Of a stretch of DNA of 15,088 nucleotides, positions 1-6,268 are shown piece by piece; position 1 is the first letter of the stretch; each line of letters opens with the position of its first letter. Origin of the DNA: JAEUPI01 sp036520715 (lineage in GTDB: Bacteria; Pseudomonadota; Gammaproteobacteria; Burkholderiales; Burkholderiaceae_C); contig DATDJF010000091.1 in NCBI GenBank assembly GCA_036520715.1, positions 1 through 15,088 of the forward strand, written 5' to 3'. The position numbers were made by a program, and so were the translations under genes. The notes under the pieces were generated by a model that was not told the origin of the DNA, made no database searches, and saw only the letters and a list, made by a program, of their open reading frames with translations.

Positions 1-29
1 CGGCACCGGCACCCGAAGCGAAGTCCTAG
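1..29 (+). CDS. possible 3' end of a convergent gene (partial)
   Basis: Reading frame 3 of the + strand gives an Ala/Pro-rich tail, APAPEAKS, followed by a TAG stop at 27-29. The window cuts off everything upstream. It may be the C-terminus of a gene converging on the DUF1161 gene, since a GC hairpin lies between the two stops (46-64). Only eight codons are visible, so a chance open frame is quite possible and no function can be given. Confidence 0.25.
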
Positions 30-45
30 CGCCGCGAAGCGCACC

Positions 46-64
46 GCCGGCGCGCTGCGCCGGC
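46..64. terminator. GC-rich hairpin after the DUF1161 gene
   Basis: GCCGGCGC (46-53) and GCGCCGGC (57-64) form a perfect 8-bp inverted repeat around a 3-nt loop, 4 bp past the DUF1161 stop. There is no T-tract on either side, so it is not a classic intrinsic terminator. It could act as a 3' stabiliser or a weak terminator shared with a convergent gene. Confidence 0.4.
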
Positions 65-68
65 ACGG

Positions 69-338
69 TCAATTCTTCGGCGGCGGCGGCTCGGGCTTCT
101 TCGGCCGCACCTTGGCGTAGGTGATCTTGCGGGTGCCGCCCTCGCAGGAACCGACCACCGTTTCACCTTCCGCGAGCTCGTTGGGGACGATCTCCAGGCT
201 GTAGTCCTTGACGCCCTTGGCGTCGAGCTTGGCGGCGATCTCGAGCGCCAGCTCCTCGCATGGCTTGGCCGCCTGCGCTGCCGCGGCGGCATACAGCAGC
301 GTGACCAAGCACAGCGAGGGAGCGAGCTTTCCACTCAT
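69..338 (-). CDS. small secreted DUF1161-family protein
   Basis: An 89-aa protein with an N-terminal signal peptide: a short basic start, a hydrophobic stretch around residues 8-21, and probable cleavage after AQA at residue 23. The mature part starts AKPCEEL and contains IAAKLDAKGVKDYSLEIV and VVGSCEGGTRKI. This is the pattern I know from DUF1161, a family of small periplasmic proteins of unknown function. Cys27 and Cys65 are the only mature cysteines and could form a disulfide. The C-terminus is a Lys/Pro tail (KKPEPPPPKN). The start is the ATG at 338, with AGGG about 8 nt upstream. The gene begins 8 bp after the stop of the 886-aa coiled-coil gene, so the two are probably cotranscribed. 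A long alternative frame that runs through this gene into the coiled-coil gene is a high-GC shadow upstream of this ATG. Confidence 0.85.
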   Translation of the reverse strand: MSGKLAPSLCLVTLLYAAAAAQAAKPCEELALEIAAKLDAKGVKDYSLEIVPNELAEGETVVGSCEGGTRKITYAKVRPKKPEPPPPKN

Positions 339-346
339 GGCCTGCC

Positions 347-3007
347 CTAAGGCGCCACCGGCGCCGAGTCGGCGGCCGCCGCGCTGCGCGTGCGCAGCGC
401 CTTGATGCCCTGCTCGATGCGCTCGGCCACCTCGCGCTCGCGCTGCAGCGCACGCAGCGTGTTGTGCGCCTCCTGCAGCGTGAAGTCCAGCCGCGCCAGC
501 TTCTCGCCCACGTGGTCGACCACCGCGCGCTGCTCGCCCAGCATCTCCAGGTTCAGGTTGATGTCCTCCAGCATGTGGACGATGCCGTTGGCACGCGACT
601 GCACCTCCTCCACCATGGCACGGCGAGACTCGATCATCTCGATCTTGCCGTCGGTGTCGTGCACACGAGCCAGCAGGTCTTCGACCTTGGCGCGCAACTC
701 GCTCACCTCGCCGCGGTGCTCGCTGACGAACTGGAGGTCCGCCTTGCTGCGCCCGCTGATCTGGCGGATGTTCTCCACCTCCGCTTTCACCGCCTGCACC
801 AGCACCTCCTGATCGGCCAGCGACTGGATCTTGTGCTGCACGCCATCGGCGCTGCGGTCGAGCTCGTCGAGCCGCCCTGCCATCGCGGCGACCTTCTCCT
901 CGCCGTGCAGCACCTGCGTGCAACGCTGCTGCAGCTGCTTGACCAGCGCGTCGGCGCGCTGGATCTGGTCTTCGGCGACCTCGGTCTGCGCGACGGCGTC
1001 GCGCTGCGTGGTCTGCACGCGCGCCAGTTCGGCCATCAGCTCTTCCTTCAGCGCGGTGGCGCGGCCGAGGTCGTCGCTGACGCCGCGCACCTGCTTGAAG
1101 CGCTCGGCGGCTTCGGCGGCCAGCGCCTTGCCTTGCGCGACGAGATCGGCGAGCTGGGCGCGTTGCTCGTTCACTACCGCTTCGTCGGTCTTCAGCGATT
1201 CGATCAGCTGCTGCGAGCGCTCCAGCGTCTGCAGCAGCGTCGCTACCTGCGAGGCCACCGGCAGCACGCGCCCTTGCAACGAGGCCACGCCGTCGAGCTT
1301 CTGCTGCGCATCGACCACCTGCGTGAGCAAGGTGTCGCACAGGTTCTTCAGGCCGTCCACCTCGGCGCGCCGCGCCAGCTGCTCGGCCAGCTTGTGCTCC
1401 ACCTCGGAGGTGACCACGTGCAGCCCGTTGACACGCTGCTCCAGCTTCTCCACGAACTGCAGCCGCGCGCCGACGCGCGACACCTGCGCGTCGAGCTCGG
1501 CGGCCAGCTCGCCCAGCCGGGCGACCGATTGGTTGCCGGTGTCGATGAGCGCCAGCTTGCCCAGCACCGCGTCCATGCGCGCCTCGAGGTCCGGCGTGCG
1601 GCTCAGCAACGCGGCCGTGCGCTCGCCGAAGGCATCGAGCGCGGCGCGGTCGACGGCCAGCCGGTCGCGCAGCTGCACCGCCTCGGCATGTGCCTTGTGG
1701 AACTCGGCCAGCTCCAGGCGCACCGCCTCGACGTCCTTCTGCGACTGCAGCAGGTTGTCGTGCTGAGCCGCCGTGCGCTTGCCGAGCGCCTCCACCTGAG
1801 CGAGCTGCGAAGCCAGGAAATCGAGGCCGCTCTGCTTGTGCGCCAGGTCGTCGGCACGCGCCAGCAGCGTCACGAACGCCTTGTCGATGGCGTCGGTCTT
1901 GCGCTCGATCGCGGCGAGCGCCTGCTGCTTCGACGCCAGCCCCTGCACGCTCGCCTGCGTCTCCTCCACCACCCGCGACATCGCCTGCAGGCGCTGGTCG
2001 AAGGCGTCGATCTCTTCCTTGTCGACCGTCAGGCGTTCGACGGTCGACTTCAGGTGCTCCGACAGCGCACGGCCCTGGCCATCGATGCGTGCCGACTCGC
2101 GCAGGAATTCCTCGCGCGCCGCGCCGGCCGCGGCCAGCTCCTGCGCCGTGGTCCGCGCCACCTCCTCCATGCGCGCGACGGTGTCCTCTGCCTGCTGGAC
2201 CTGCTCGCGGCCCTGCGTGAGGCGGGCGATCTGCGCATCCATGGCCCACACCATCTCGTTCAGGCGTGTGGCCTCGACGACGGCACGCTCGACGGTGGCC
2301 TTCTGGGTCTCCAGCGCCTTGGCCTTGTGCGACACGTGCTCGGCCAGCGCGTTGAGCGCGTCCAGCCGCTGCTCGGTGGTCTCGCTGAGCTCCTGCAGCC
2401 GCGTGAACGACTGCAGCTTCTCCTGCACGCCCTGCACCGCCTGGGTGGCGGCGGCGGAGTGGTCGCGTGCCTCGCGCGCGCCCTCTCGGATGCCCTGCAA
2501 CTCCTGCTCGAGCTGCGACTCCGAGCGCCGCAGGCTTTCGAGTTCGCCCTTCAGCGTGGCCACGGCGGCGGCCGATTGGCTCACTTCCGCGGTGGCCTGG
2601 CGCAGGCGGGCGCGCTGTTCTTCGAACTGCGCGCTCTCTTTGCGCAAGGCGGCCACGGTGGCCTGGGCCTCGCGGGCCTGGGCATTGAGTTCGTCCACCG
2701 CCTGCCGGCATGACGCGAGCGCGCCGTTGGGCGCAGTCAGCGCTTCCGACGCCTGCTTGGCTTCGGCCACCTGGCCGAGCAGGCTGCTCATGCGCGCCTG
2801 CAGCTGCTGGAAGCCCTTGGCGCGCTCGTCGTAGCTGCCCACCATGGTGGCCAGCGTCTCGCACTTGTGCAGCAGCCCCTGGGCGTTCATCTTCGCCAGC
2901 ATGGCGCCTAGCGCCTCGCGTTCGTCGCGCGCCTGGGTCACCAGGTCGCGCAACTCATCGTTGGCTTGTTTGCGGTCTGCGCCACTCTTGAAGATCGTGT
3001 CGAGCAT
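347..3007 (-). CDS. large coiled-coil protein sharing its C-terminal domain with the divergent neighbour
   Basis: An 886-aa protein that appears helical almost throughout, very rich in Ala, Glu, Gln, Leu, Arg and Val, with heptad-like spacing and hardly any Pro or Gly. I see no signal peptide, membrane segment, Walker motif or catalytic motif, so it is probably a cytosolic scaffold or filament-type protein. SMC-like hits in searches would reflect the coiled coil rather than real SMC ancestry. Residues 750-872 (from ISGRSKADLQF to QGIKALR) match the C-terminal domain of the divergent 422-aa gene at 120 of 123 positions. The last 14 residues are an unrelated Ala/Pro tail. The ATG at 3007 lacks a clear Shine-Dalgarno, but it is the first ATG of the frame and faces the divergent intergenic region. 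I do not recognise a named family. On the opposite strand a 749-codon open frame exists only because of codon bias. Confidence 0.85.
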   Translation of the reverse strand: MLDTIFKSGADRKQANDELRDLVTQARDEREALGAMLAKMNAQGLLHKCETLATMVGSYDERAKGFQQLQARMSSLLGQVAEAKQASEALTAPNGALASCRQAVDELNAQAREAQATVAALRKESAQFEEQRARLRQATAEVSQSAAAVATLKGELESLRRSESQLEQELQGIREGAREARDHSAAATQAVQGVQEKLQSFTRLQELSETTEQRLDALNALAEHVSHKAKALETQKATVERAVVEATRLNEMVWAMDAQIARLTQGREQVQQAEDTVARMEEVARTTAQELAAAGAAREEFLRESARIDGQGRALSEHLKSTVERLTVDKEEIDAFDQRLQAMSRVVEETQASVQGLASKQQALAAIERKTDAIDKAFVTLLARADDLAHKQSGLDFLASQLAQVEALGKRTAAQHDNLLQSQKDVEAVRLELAEFHKAHAEAVQLRDRLAVDRAALDAFGERTAALLSRTPDLEARMDAVLGKLALIDTGNQSVARLGELAAELDAQVSRVGARLQFVEKLEQRVNGLHVVTSEVEHKLAEQLARRAEVDGLKNLCDTLLTQVVDAQQKLDGVASLQGRVLPVASQVATLLQTLERSQQLIESLKTDEAVVNEQRAQLADLVAQGKALAAEAAERFKQVRGVSDDLGRATALKEELMAELARVQTTQRDAVAQTEVAEDQIQRADALVKQLQQRCTQVLHGEEKVAAMAGRLDELDRSADGVQHKIQSLADQEVLVQAVKAEVENIRQISGRSKADLQFVSEHRGEVSELRAKVEDLLARVHDTDGKIEMIESRRAMVEEVQSRANGIVHMLEDINLNLEMLGEQRAVVDHVGEKLARLDFTLQEAHNTLRALQREREVAERIEQGIKALRTRSAAAADSAPVAP
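392..760. repeat. left arm of a 369-bp inverted repeat within coding sequence
   Basis: This arm encodes residues 750-872 of the 886-aa protein. Its reverse complement matches 4117-4485 at about 95% (roughly 18 mismatches by eye, no gaps). Most mismatches fall in the 5' half of the coding direction, with only about five in the last 200 bp. Similarity stops abruptly at both edges: the residues before ISGRSK and after KALR differ between the two genes. Confidence 0.9.
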
Positions 3008-3291
3008 GGTGGGGTCTCACTGCGAGGGGACGAAGGGAGTTGCTCGCTCGCGGCCGCACGCCATCAGTGCGGGTCGGCATCGGCTGCAAGCGTGGGACGC
3101 ATCGTGCCGCCGCTGCTCTTGTTACTGCTGTGACGGAATGCCCGCGACTCCCGCGCGCTGGTGAATGCCGTGTGACTGTTGCCGACTATGCGTCTTGCAA
3201 CACTGTGACTGCACCGGCGCGAGTGCGAAGATGGTCCAGTTGCATCCCATGCGAATGCACCGTCCGTGTGCTCGCGCCTCATCGGGGACTC
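3008..3291. promoter_or_regulatory. divergent intergenic region with three TGTGAC boxes
   Basis: These 284 bp separate the starts of the two coiled-coil genes and must hold both promoters. I cannot pick a convincing -35/-10 pair. The hexamer TGTGAC occurs three times in the same orientation, at 3129-3134, 3171-3176 and 3204-3209. The last two extend to TGTGACTG. Spacings are 42 and 33 bp, close to whole helical turns, which would suit a regulator binding repeatedly on one DNA face. The first box also forms an imperfect GTTAC/GTGAC inverted pair (3121-3134). Function is inferred only. Confidence 0.4.
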
Positions 3292-4560
3292 ATGGAAGCG
3301 CCCTTTCAAATCGTTGGCTGCCTGCTGTCGTCGAAGCCGGCCGATCAATTGATCGATGGTTTCGTCACCGGCGTGCGCCGCGAGCGCGGGCTGGTCACCT
3401 CGCGCAGCCCGCAGCAGGCGACCTTCGTGCGTTTCAACGCGCCCGATGCCAGGCTGATCTCGATGGCGTGCGCGGCGGCCACCAGCCGCGACGGCTCGTC
3501 GCTGCGTTTCGGCTTCGCTTCCGGCTCGAAAGACCGTGCACGCGCCGGCCAGGACGCCTTCAGCATCAGCAACCGCTACATCGCGCTGGCTCACGACCTC
3601 GCCGTCGCGGCAGGCAATGGCGAGGTGGTCGTCACGCCGCAGCTCGCATTGCTGCTGGTGGAACACGGCTTCACCTTCGACGCCCGCGAGGTGCGCGTGG
3701 GCAGCGGCCGCCAGGCCATGGCCTGCGTGCTCGACCTCACCCCGGCCGAGCCGGCCGCTTCACGACAGGAAGACGGCGCTGCCAGTGCAGCGACTGAAAA
3801 GAAGGCCAGCGCGCTCGGCGGTGTTCTTCAGGTGCTGATGGCACAGGCCGACGAACTCGCGCGCAAGCAGGAAGAGCTCGAGTCCCGCCAGCGCGCCGTG
3901 CCGGGCGAGGCGGCAAGCGCCGACGAAGGCACCACCGCGCGCCCGGCCGGATTGCAGGCCGACCTCGACGCTCAGCTCGCGCGTCTGGAAGCGCGGTTCG
4001 CCAGCCTCGAGCAGATCGAGCAACGCTTCGATCGGCTGCAGCAGCAGCTCGGTGCGTTGGCCGACCAGGAGAAGCAGTTGCAGACCCTGAGGGCGCAACT
4101 GGAAGACATCAGTGAGATCAGCGGACGCAGCAAGGCGGACCTGCAGTTCGTCAGCGAGCACCGTGGCGAGGTGAGCGAGCTGCGTGCGAAGGTCGAGGAC
4201 CTGCTGGCTCGTGTGCACGACACCGACGGCAAGATCGAGATGATCGAGTCGCGCCGCAAGATGGTCGAGGAGGTGCAGTCGCGCGCCAACGGCATCGTCC
4301 ACATGCTGCAGGACATCAACCTGAACCTGGAGATGCTGGGCGAGCAGCGTGCGGTGGTCGACCACGTGGGCGAGAAGCTGGCGCGGCTGGACTTCACGCT
4401 GCAGGAGGCGCACAACACGCTGCGTGCGCTGCAGCGCGAGCGCGAAATGGCCGAGCGCATCGAGCAGGGCATCAAGGCGCTGCGCCGCAGCGGCGGGGCG
4501 CCGCGGTCGACGCTGCATGGCGAGCTGACGACCCTACCGCCCGCGCCGAAGAGCGACTGA
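3292..4560 (+). CDS. cyclase-like domain fused to a coiled coil and the shared C-terminal domain
   Basis: A 422-aa cytosolic protein. Residues 1-150 form a globular domain. The segment around 72-130 (FGFASGSKDRARAGQDAFSI, then SNRYIALAHDLA, GNGEVVVTPQLALLL, FTFDARE) follows the order of a class III nucleotide cyclase domain (GDxVNxAARL...GEVLVS...L). The usual metal-binding aspartates are not evident, so I infer an inactive, regulatory cyclase-like fold. Residues 155-225 are a polar Ala/Glu linker, 226-275 a coiled coil, and 276-398 the domain almost identical to residues 750-872 of the divergent 886-aa protein. The last 24 residues differ from that protein. The ATG at 3292 is chosen because GGGGA (3284-3288) sits just upstream and the globular domain starts there; the frame is open back to 3040 but that part looks non-coding. 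I recognise no named family for the whole protein. Confidence 0.8.
   Translation: MEAPFQIVGCLLSSKPADQLIDGFVTGVRRERGLVTSRSPQQATFVRFNAPDARLISMACAAATSRDGSSLRFGFASGSKDRARAGQDAFSISNRYIALAHDLAVAAGNGEVVVTPQLALLLVEHGFTFDAREVRVGSGRQAMACVLDLTPAEPAASRQEDGAASAATEKKASALGGVLQVLMAQADELARKQEELESRQRAVPGEAASADEGTTARPAGLQADLDAQLARLEARFASLEQIEQRFDRLQQQLGALADQEKQLQTLRAQLEDISEISGRSKADLQFVSEHRGEVSELRAKVEDLLARVHDTDGKIEMIESRRKMVEEVQSRANGIVHMLQDINLNLEMLGEQRAVVDHVGEKLARLDFTLQEAHNTLRALQREREMAERIEQGIKALRRSGGAPRSTLHGELTTLPPAPKSD
4117..4485. repeat. right arm of the 369-bp inverted repeat
   Basis: This arm encodes residues 276-398 of the 422-aa protein and is the partner of 392-760 in opposite orientation. Amino-acid differences between the arms are only Ala/Lys, Glu/Gln and Val/Met. 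Silent differences cluster in the first ~170 bp. Confidence 0.9.
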
Positions 4561-4608
4561 ACGCGGCCCCGGCCGCCCATGCTCACCTTCGCTGACGCGG
4601 GTCGCCGT

Positions 4609-4620
4609 GCTGGCGCCAGC
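4609..4620. promoter_or_regulatory. 12-bp perfect palindrome upstream of the deaminase gene
   Basis: GCTGGCGCCAGC lies 25 bp before the deaminase ATG in an 85-bp intergenic gap. It could be an operator or a small hairpin in the leader. In DNA this GC-rich a 12-bp palindrome may also arise by chance. No promoter boxes are clear. Confidence 0.25.
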
Positions 4621-4645
4621 GTACGGCGCGCTGGAGAATCCCGTC

Positions 4646-5647
4646 ATGCCGACCATCGCGCCCGACCGACTTCGCGCGCTGCCCAAAGCCGAGGTCCACG
4701 CCCACCTCGAAGGCTGCTTCGAGCCCGCGGTGCTCGAGTCGTGGGCCCGGCAGGCCGGCGTGCCGATGCCGCGGCCTCGCGAGCAACTGCTGCAGTTCAC
4801 GGGGCTGGCCGACTTCCTGCACGTGCTCGACTGGGCTTGCGCGCTGGCCTCCACCCGCGAGCGGCTGGCCGAGCTGAGCTACGGCTACAGCCGGCGGCTG
4901 GCCGACGGCGGCGCCGGCTATGCCGACGTGATCGTCAACCCAACGCACTGGCAGGCGTGGCACGGCCGGCTGCGCGAGATGATCGACGCGATCGACGCCG
5001 GCCTCACGGCCGCCGAGCAAGACGGCCTGCCGCCGGTGGGCCTGTGCGTGAGCCTGCTGCGCACACAATCGGCCAGCGCCGCGGCCGAAGTGGTGGACAC
5101 GTTGGTGGCGCTGCGCCATCCGCGCGTGGTGGCACTGTCGATCGACGGCAACGAGGCTGCCGCCGGCCGCACCGGGCCGCGCTTTGCCGAGGCATTCCGC
5201 CGCGCCGGAGCAGCAAGCCTGCGCCGCACCGTGCACGCCGGCGAGTCCAGCGGCCCCGAGGGCGTGCGCGATGCCATCGAGCTGCTCGGCGCCGACCGCA
5301 TCGATCACGGCGTGCGCGCGATCGAAGACCCCGCCGTGGTGGCGCTGCTGGTCGAGCGCCAGATCCCGCTCGGCATCTGCCCGACGTCGAACCTGAAGCT
5401 GGGCGTCTACCCCAGCATCGCTGATCACCCCATCGACCGACTGCGCCGCGCCGGCGTGGCGGTGTCGATCAACACCGACGACCCCGCGTTGCTGGGCGCC
5501 AGCCTGGTCGGCGAGTACACGTTGTGCGCGCAAGCGTTCGGCTGGTCGGACGAGGACGTGCGCGCGATCGCCCGCACGTCGATCGCTGCGAGCTTTGCCG
5601 ACGCCGCGGTCAAGGCGCGGCTGATGCGGGCGCTGTCGGCCTGGTGA
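4646..5647 (+). CDS. adenosine/adenine deaminase family protein
   Basis: A 333-aa metal-dependent amidohydrolase of the adenosine deaminase family, which hydrolyses the 6-amino group of adenosine or a related purine in salvage. Visible motifs are the metal-binding HAHLEG near the N-terminus (His18, His20), TVHAGE (metal ligand His197, catalytic Glu200), RIDHG (His221), CPTSNLKLG (245-253) and SINTDDP (Asp278, Asp279). Length and motif order are full for the family. Substrate is uncertain: HLEG and RIDHGVRAIED recall adenine deaminases, which are more often HLEGT and RIDHGVR, while CPTSN and NTDDP recall adenosine deaminases. I therefore give no gene symbol. The ATG at 4646 is preferred over an earlier in-frame ATG at 4607 because TGGAGAA lies 8-14 nt upstream and the family's usual N-terminus (LPKAEVHAH) follows soon after. 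It stands as a single gene with about 150 bp to the next one. Confidence 0.9.
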   Translation: MPTIAPDRLRALPKAEVHAHLEGCFEPAVLESWARQAGVPMPRPREQLLQFTGLADFLHVLDWACALASTRERLAELSYGYSRRLADGGAGYADVIVNPTHWQAWHGRLREMIDAIDAGLTAAEQDGLPPVGLCVSLLRTQSASAAAEVVDTLVALRHPRVVALSIDGNEAAAGRTGPRFAEAFRRAGAASLRRTVHAGESSGPEGVRDAIELLGADRIDHGVRAIEDPAVVALLVERQIPLGICPTSNLKLGVYPSIADHPIDRLRRAGVAVSINTDDPALLGASLVGEYTLCAQAFGWSDEDVRAIARTSIAASFADAAVKARLMRALSAW

Positions 5648-5797
5648 TGCCGCTCGGCGCGGCCGCGGTCGCCTGAGCCCGCGCTCGAAGCCGCCGCAAG
5701 TCATTAGTGAACGACCGGGCGGCGTCGCGCGGGCCTTCATCGCGTGACTTCGCGCGCCGACACTGCCGATCACCCGCAACCCCCTTGGAGTGAATCG

Positions 5798-6196
5798 ATG
5801 AACACCGCCCCACTGACCCGCCTCGTCGCCTTCGCCGCCGTGTTGGCTGCCGCCGCGGCCACCGCACCCGCCGCGCTGGCCGGTGACGACGGCACGCCGC
5901 TCACGCGCCACGAGGTGAAGCAACAAACCCGCGCCGCCATGCAGGCCGGGCAGATGGTGCCGGCCGGCGAAATGAGCGCGCCGGTGCACATGACCTGGTC
6001 CAGGAGCCGCGATGAGCGCAAGGCCGAGACGCTCGCCGCCAACCGCAACGGCGCGCTTGCGACGCGGTACGAGGGCTACACCGGCAAGCCGGCCGACGCG
6101 CTGGCGCATTCGACCAAGACCCGCGCCGAACGCAAGGCCGAGACGATGGAGGCGATCCGGAACCACCAGATCGTGCGAGCCGGCGAGGCTGCCTGA
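5798..6196 (+). CDS. small secreted protein with three DUF4148-like repeats
   Basis: A 132-aa protein with a clear signal peptide (hydrophobic Ala/Val/Leu run about residues 9-26, cleavage probably after ALA at 28). The mature part has three imperfect copies of one unit at residues 36-58, 70-93 and 108-130. The consensus is (T/S)R-x-E-(V/R)-K-(Q/A)-x-T, then four or five residues, then an R/G-containing stretch ending in GE or EG. This is the character of DUF4148 proteins, small exported Burkholderiales proteins of unknown function, often in several genomic copies. The ATG at 5798 has a good Shine-Dalgarno (TTGGAG, 5785-5790) at 7 nt. The mature protein has no cysteine. Function is unknown; a cell-envelope or stress role would be a guess. 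Confidence 0.8.
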   Translation: MNTAPLTRLVAFAAVLAAAAATAPAALAGDDGTPLTRHEVKQQTRAAMQAGQMVPAGEMSAPVHMTWSRSRDERKAETLAANRNGALATRYEGYTGKPADALAHSTKTRAERKAETMEAIRNHQIVRAGEAA

Positions 6197-6221
6197 GTCC
6201 GCCAGAAGCTACCTCGAGTTT

Positions 6222-6258
6222 GCAGACCGAGCGCCGACACCCGGGCGCTCGGGTCTGC
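6222..6258. terminator. long hairpin between convergent genes, probably bidirectional terminator
   Basis: GCAGACCGAGCGCC (6222-6235) pairs with 6244-6258 to give a 14-bp stem with one bulged G (6251) and an 8-nt loop (GACACCCG). It sits in the 72-bp gap between the convergent DUF4148-like gene and the end of the transporter operon. Neither side has a T-tract, so termination may be inefficient or need Rho; position and stem strength still favour a shared terminator. Confidence 0.6.
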
Positions 6259-6268
6259 CGTCACCGGG

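Noticed and set aside
464..2713. A 749-codon open frame on the + strand opposite the 886-aa coiled-coil gene.
   Set aside because: Its composition (Leu, His, Gln, Arg, Val runs) mirrors the reverse complement of a Glu/Leu/Ala/Gln coiled coil with G/C third positions. It has no recognisable domain, and the same kind of shadow occurs opposite the right-pointing partner's tail.
339..2864. An open frame on the - strand that extends the DUF1161 frame far upstream through the coiled-coil gene.
   Set aside because: The upstream part is Arg/Ala/Gly-rich high-GC shadow; the real gene starts at the signal peptide ATG (338).
392..4485. The inverted repeat as ends of a transposon or integron-like element.
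   Set aside because: The arms are coding sequence in frame with two genes, there is no transposase or target duplication, and base composition inside and outside is the same.
4561..4580. GCGGC/GCCGC hairpin just after the 422-aa gene as terminator.
   Set aside because: A 5-bp stem with no T-tract is too weak to call.
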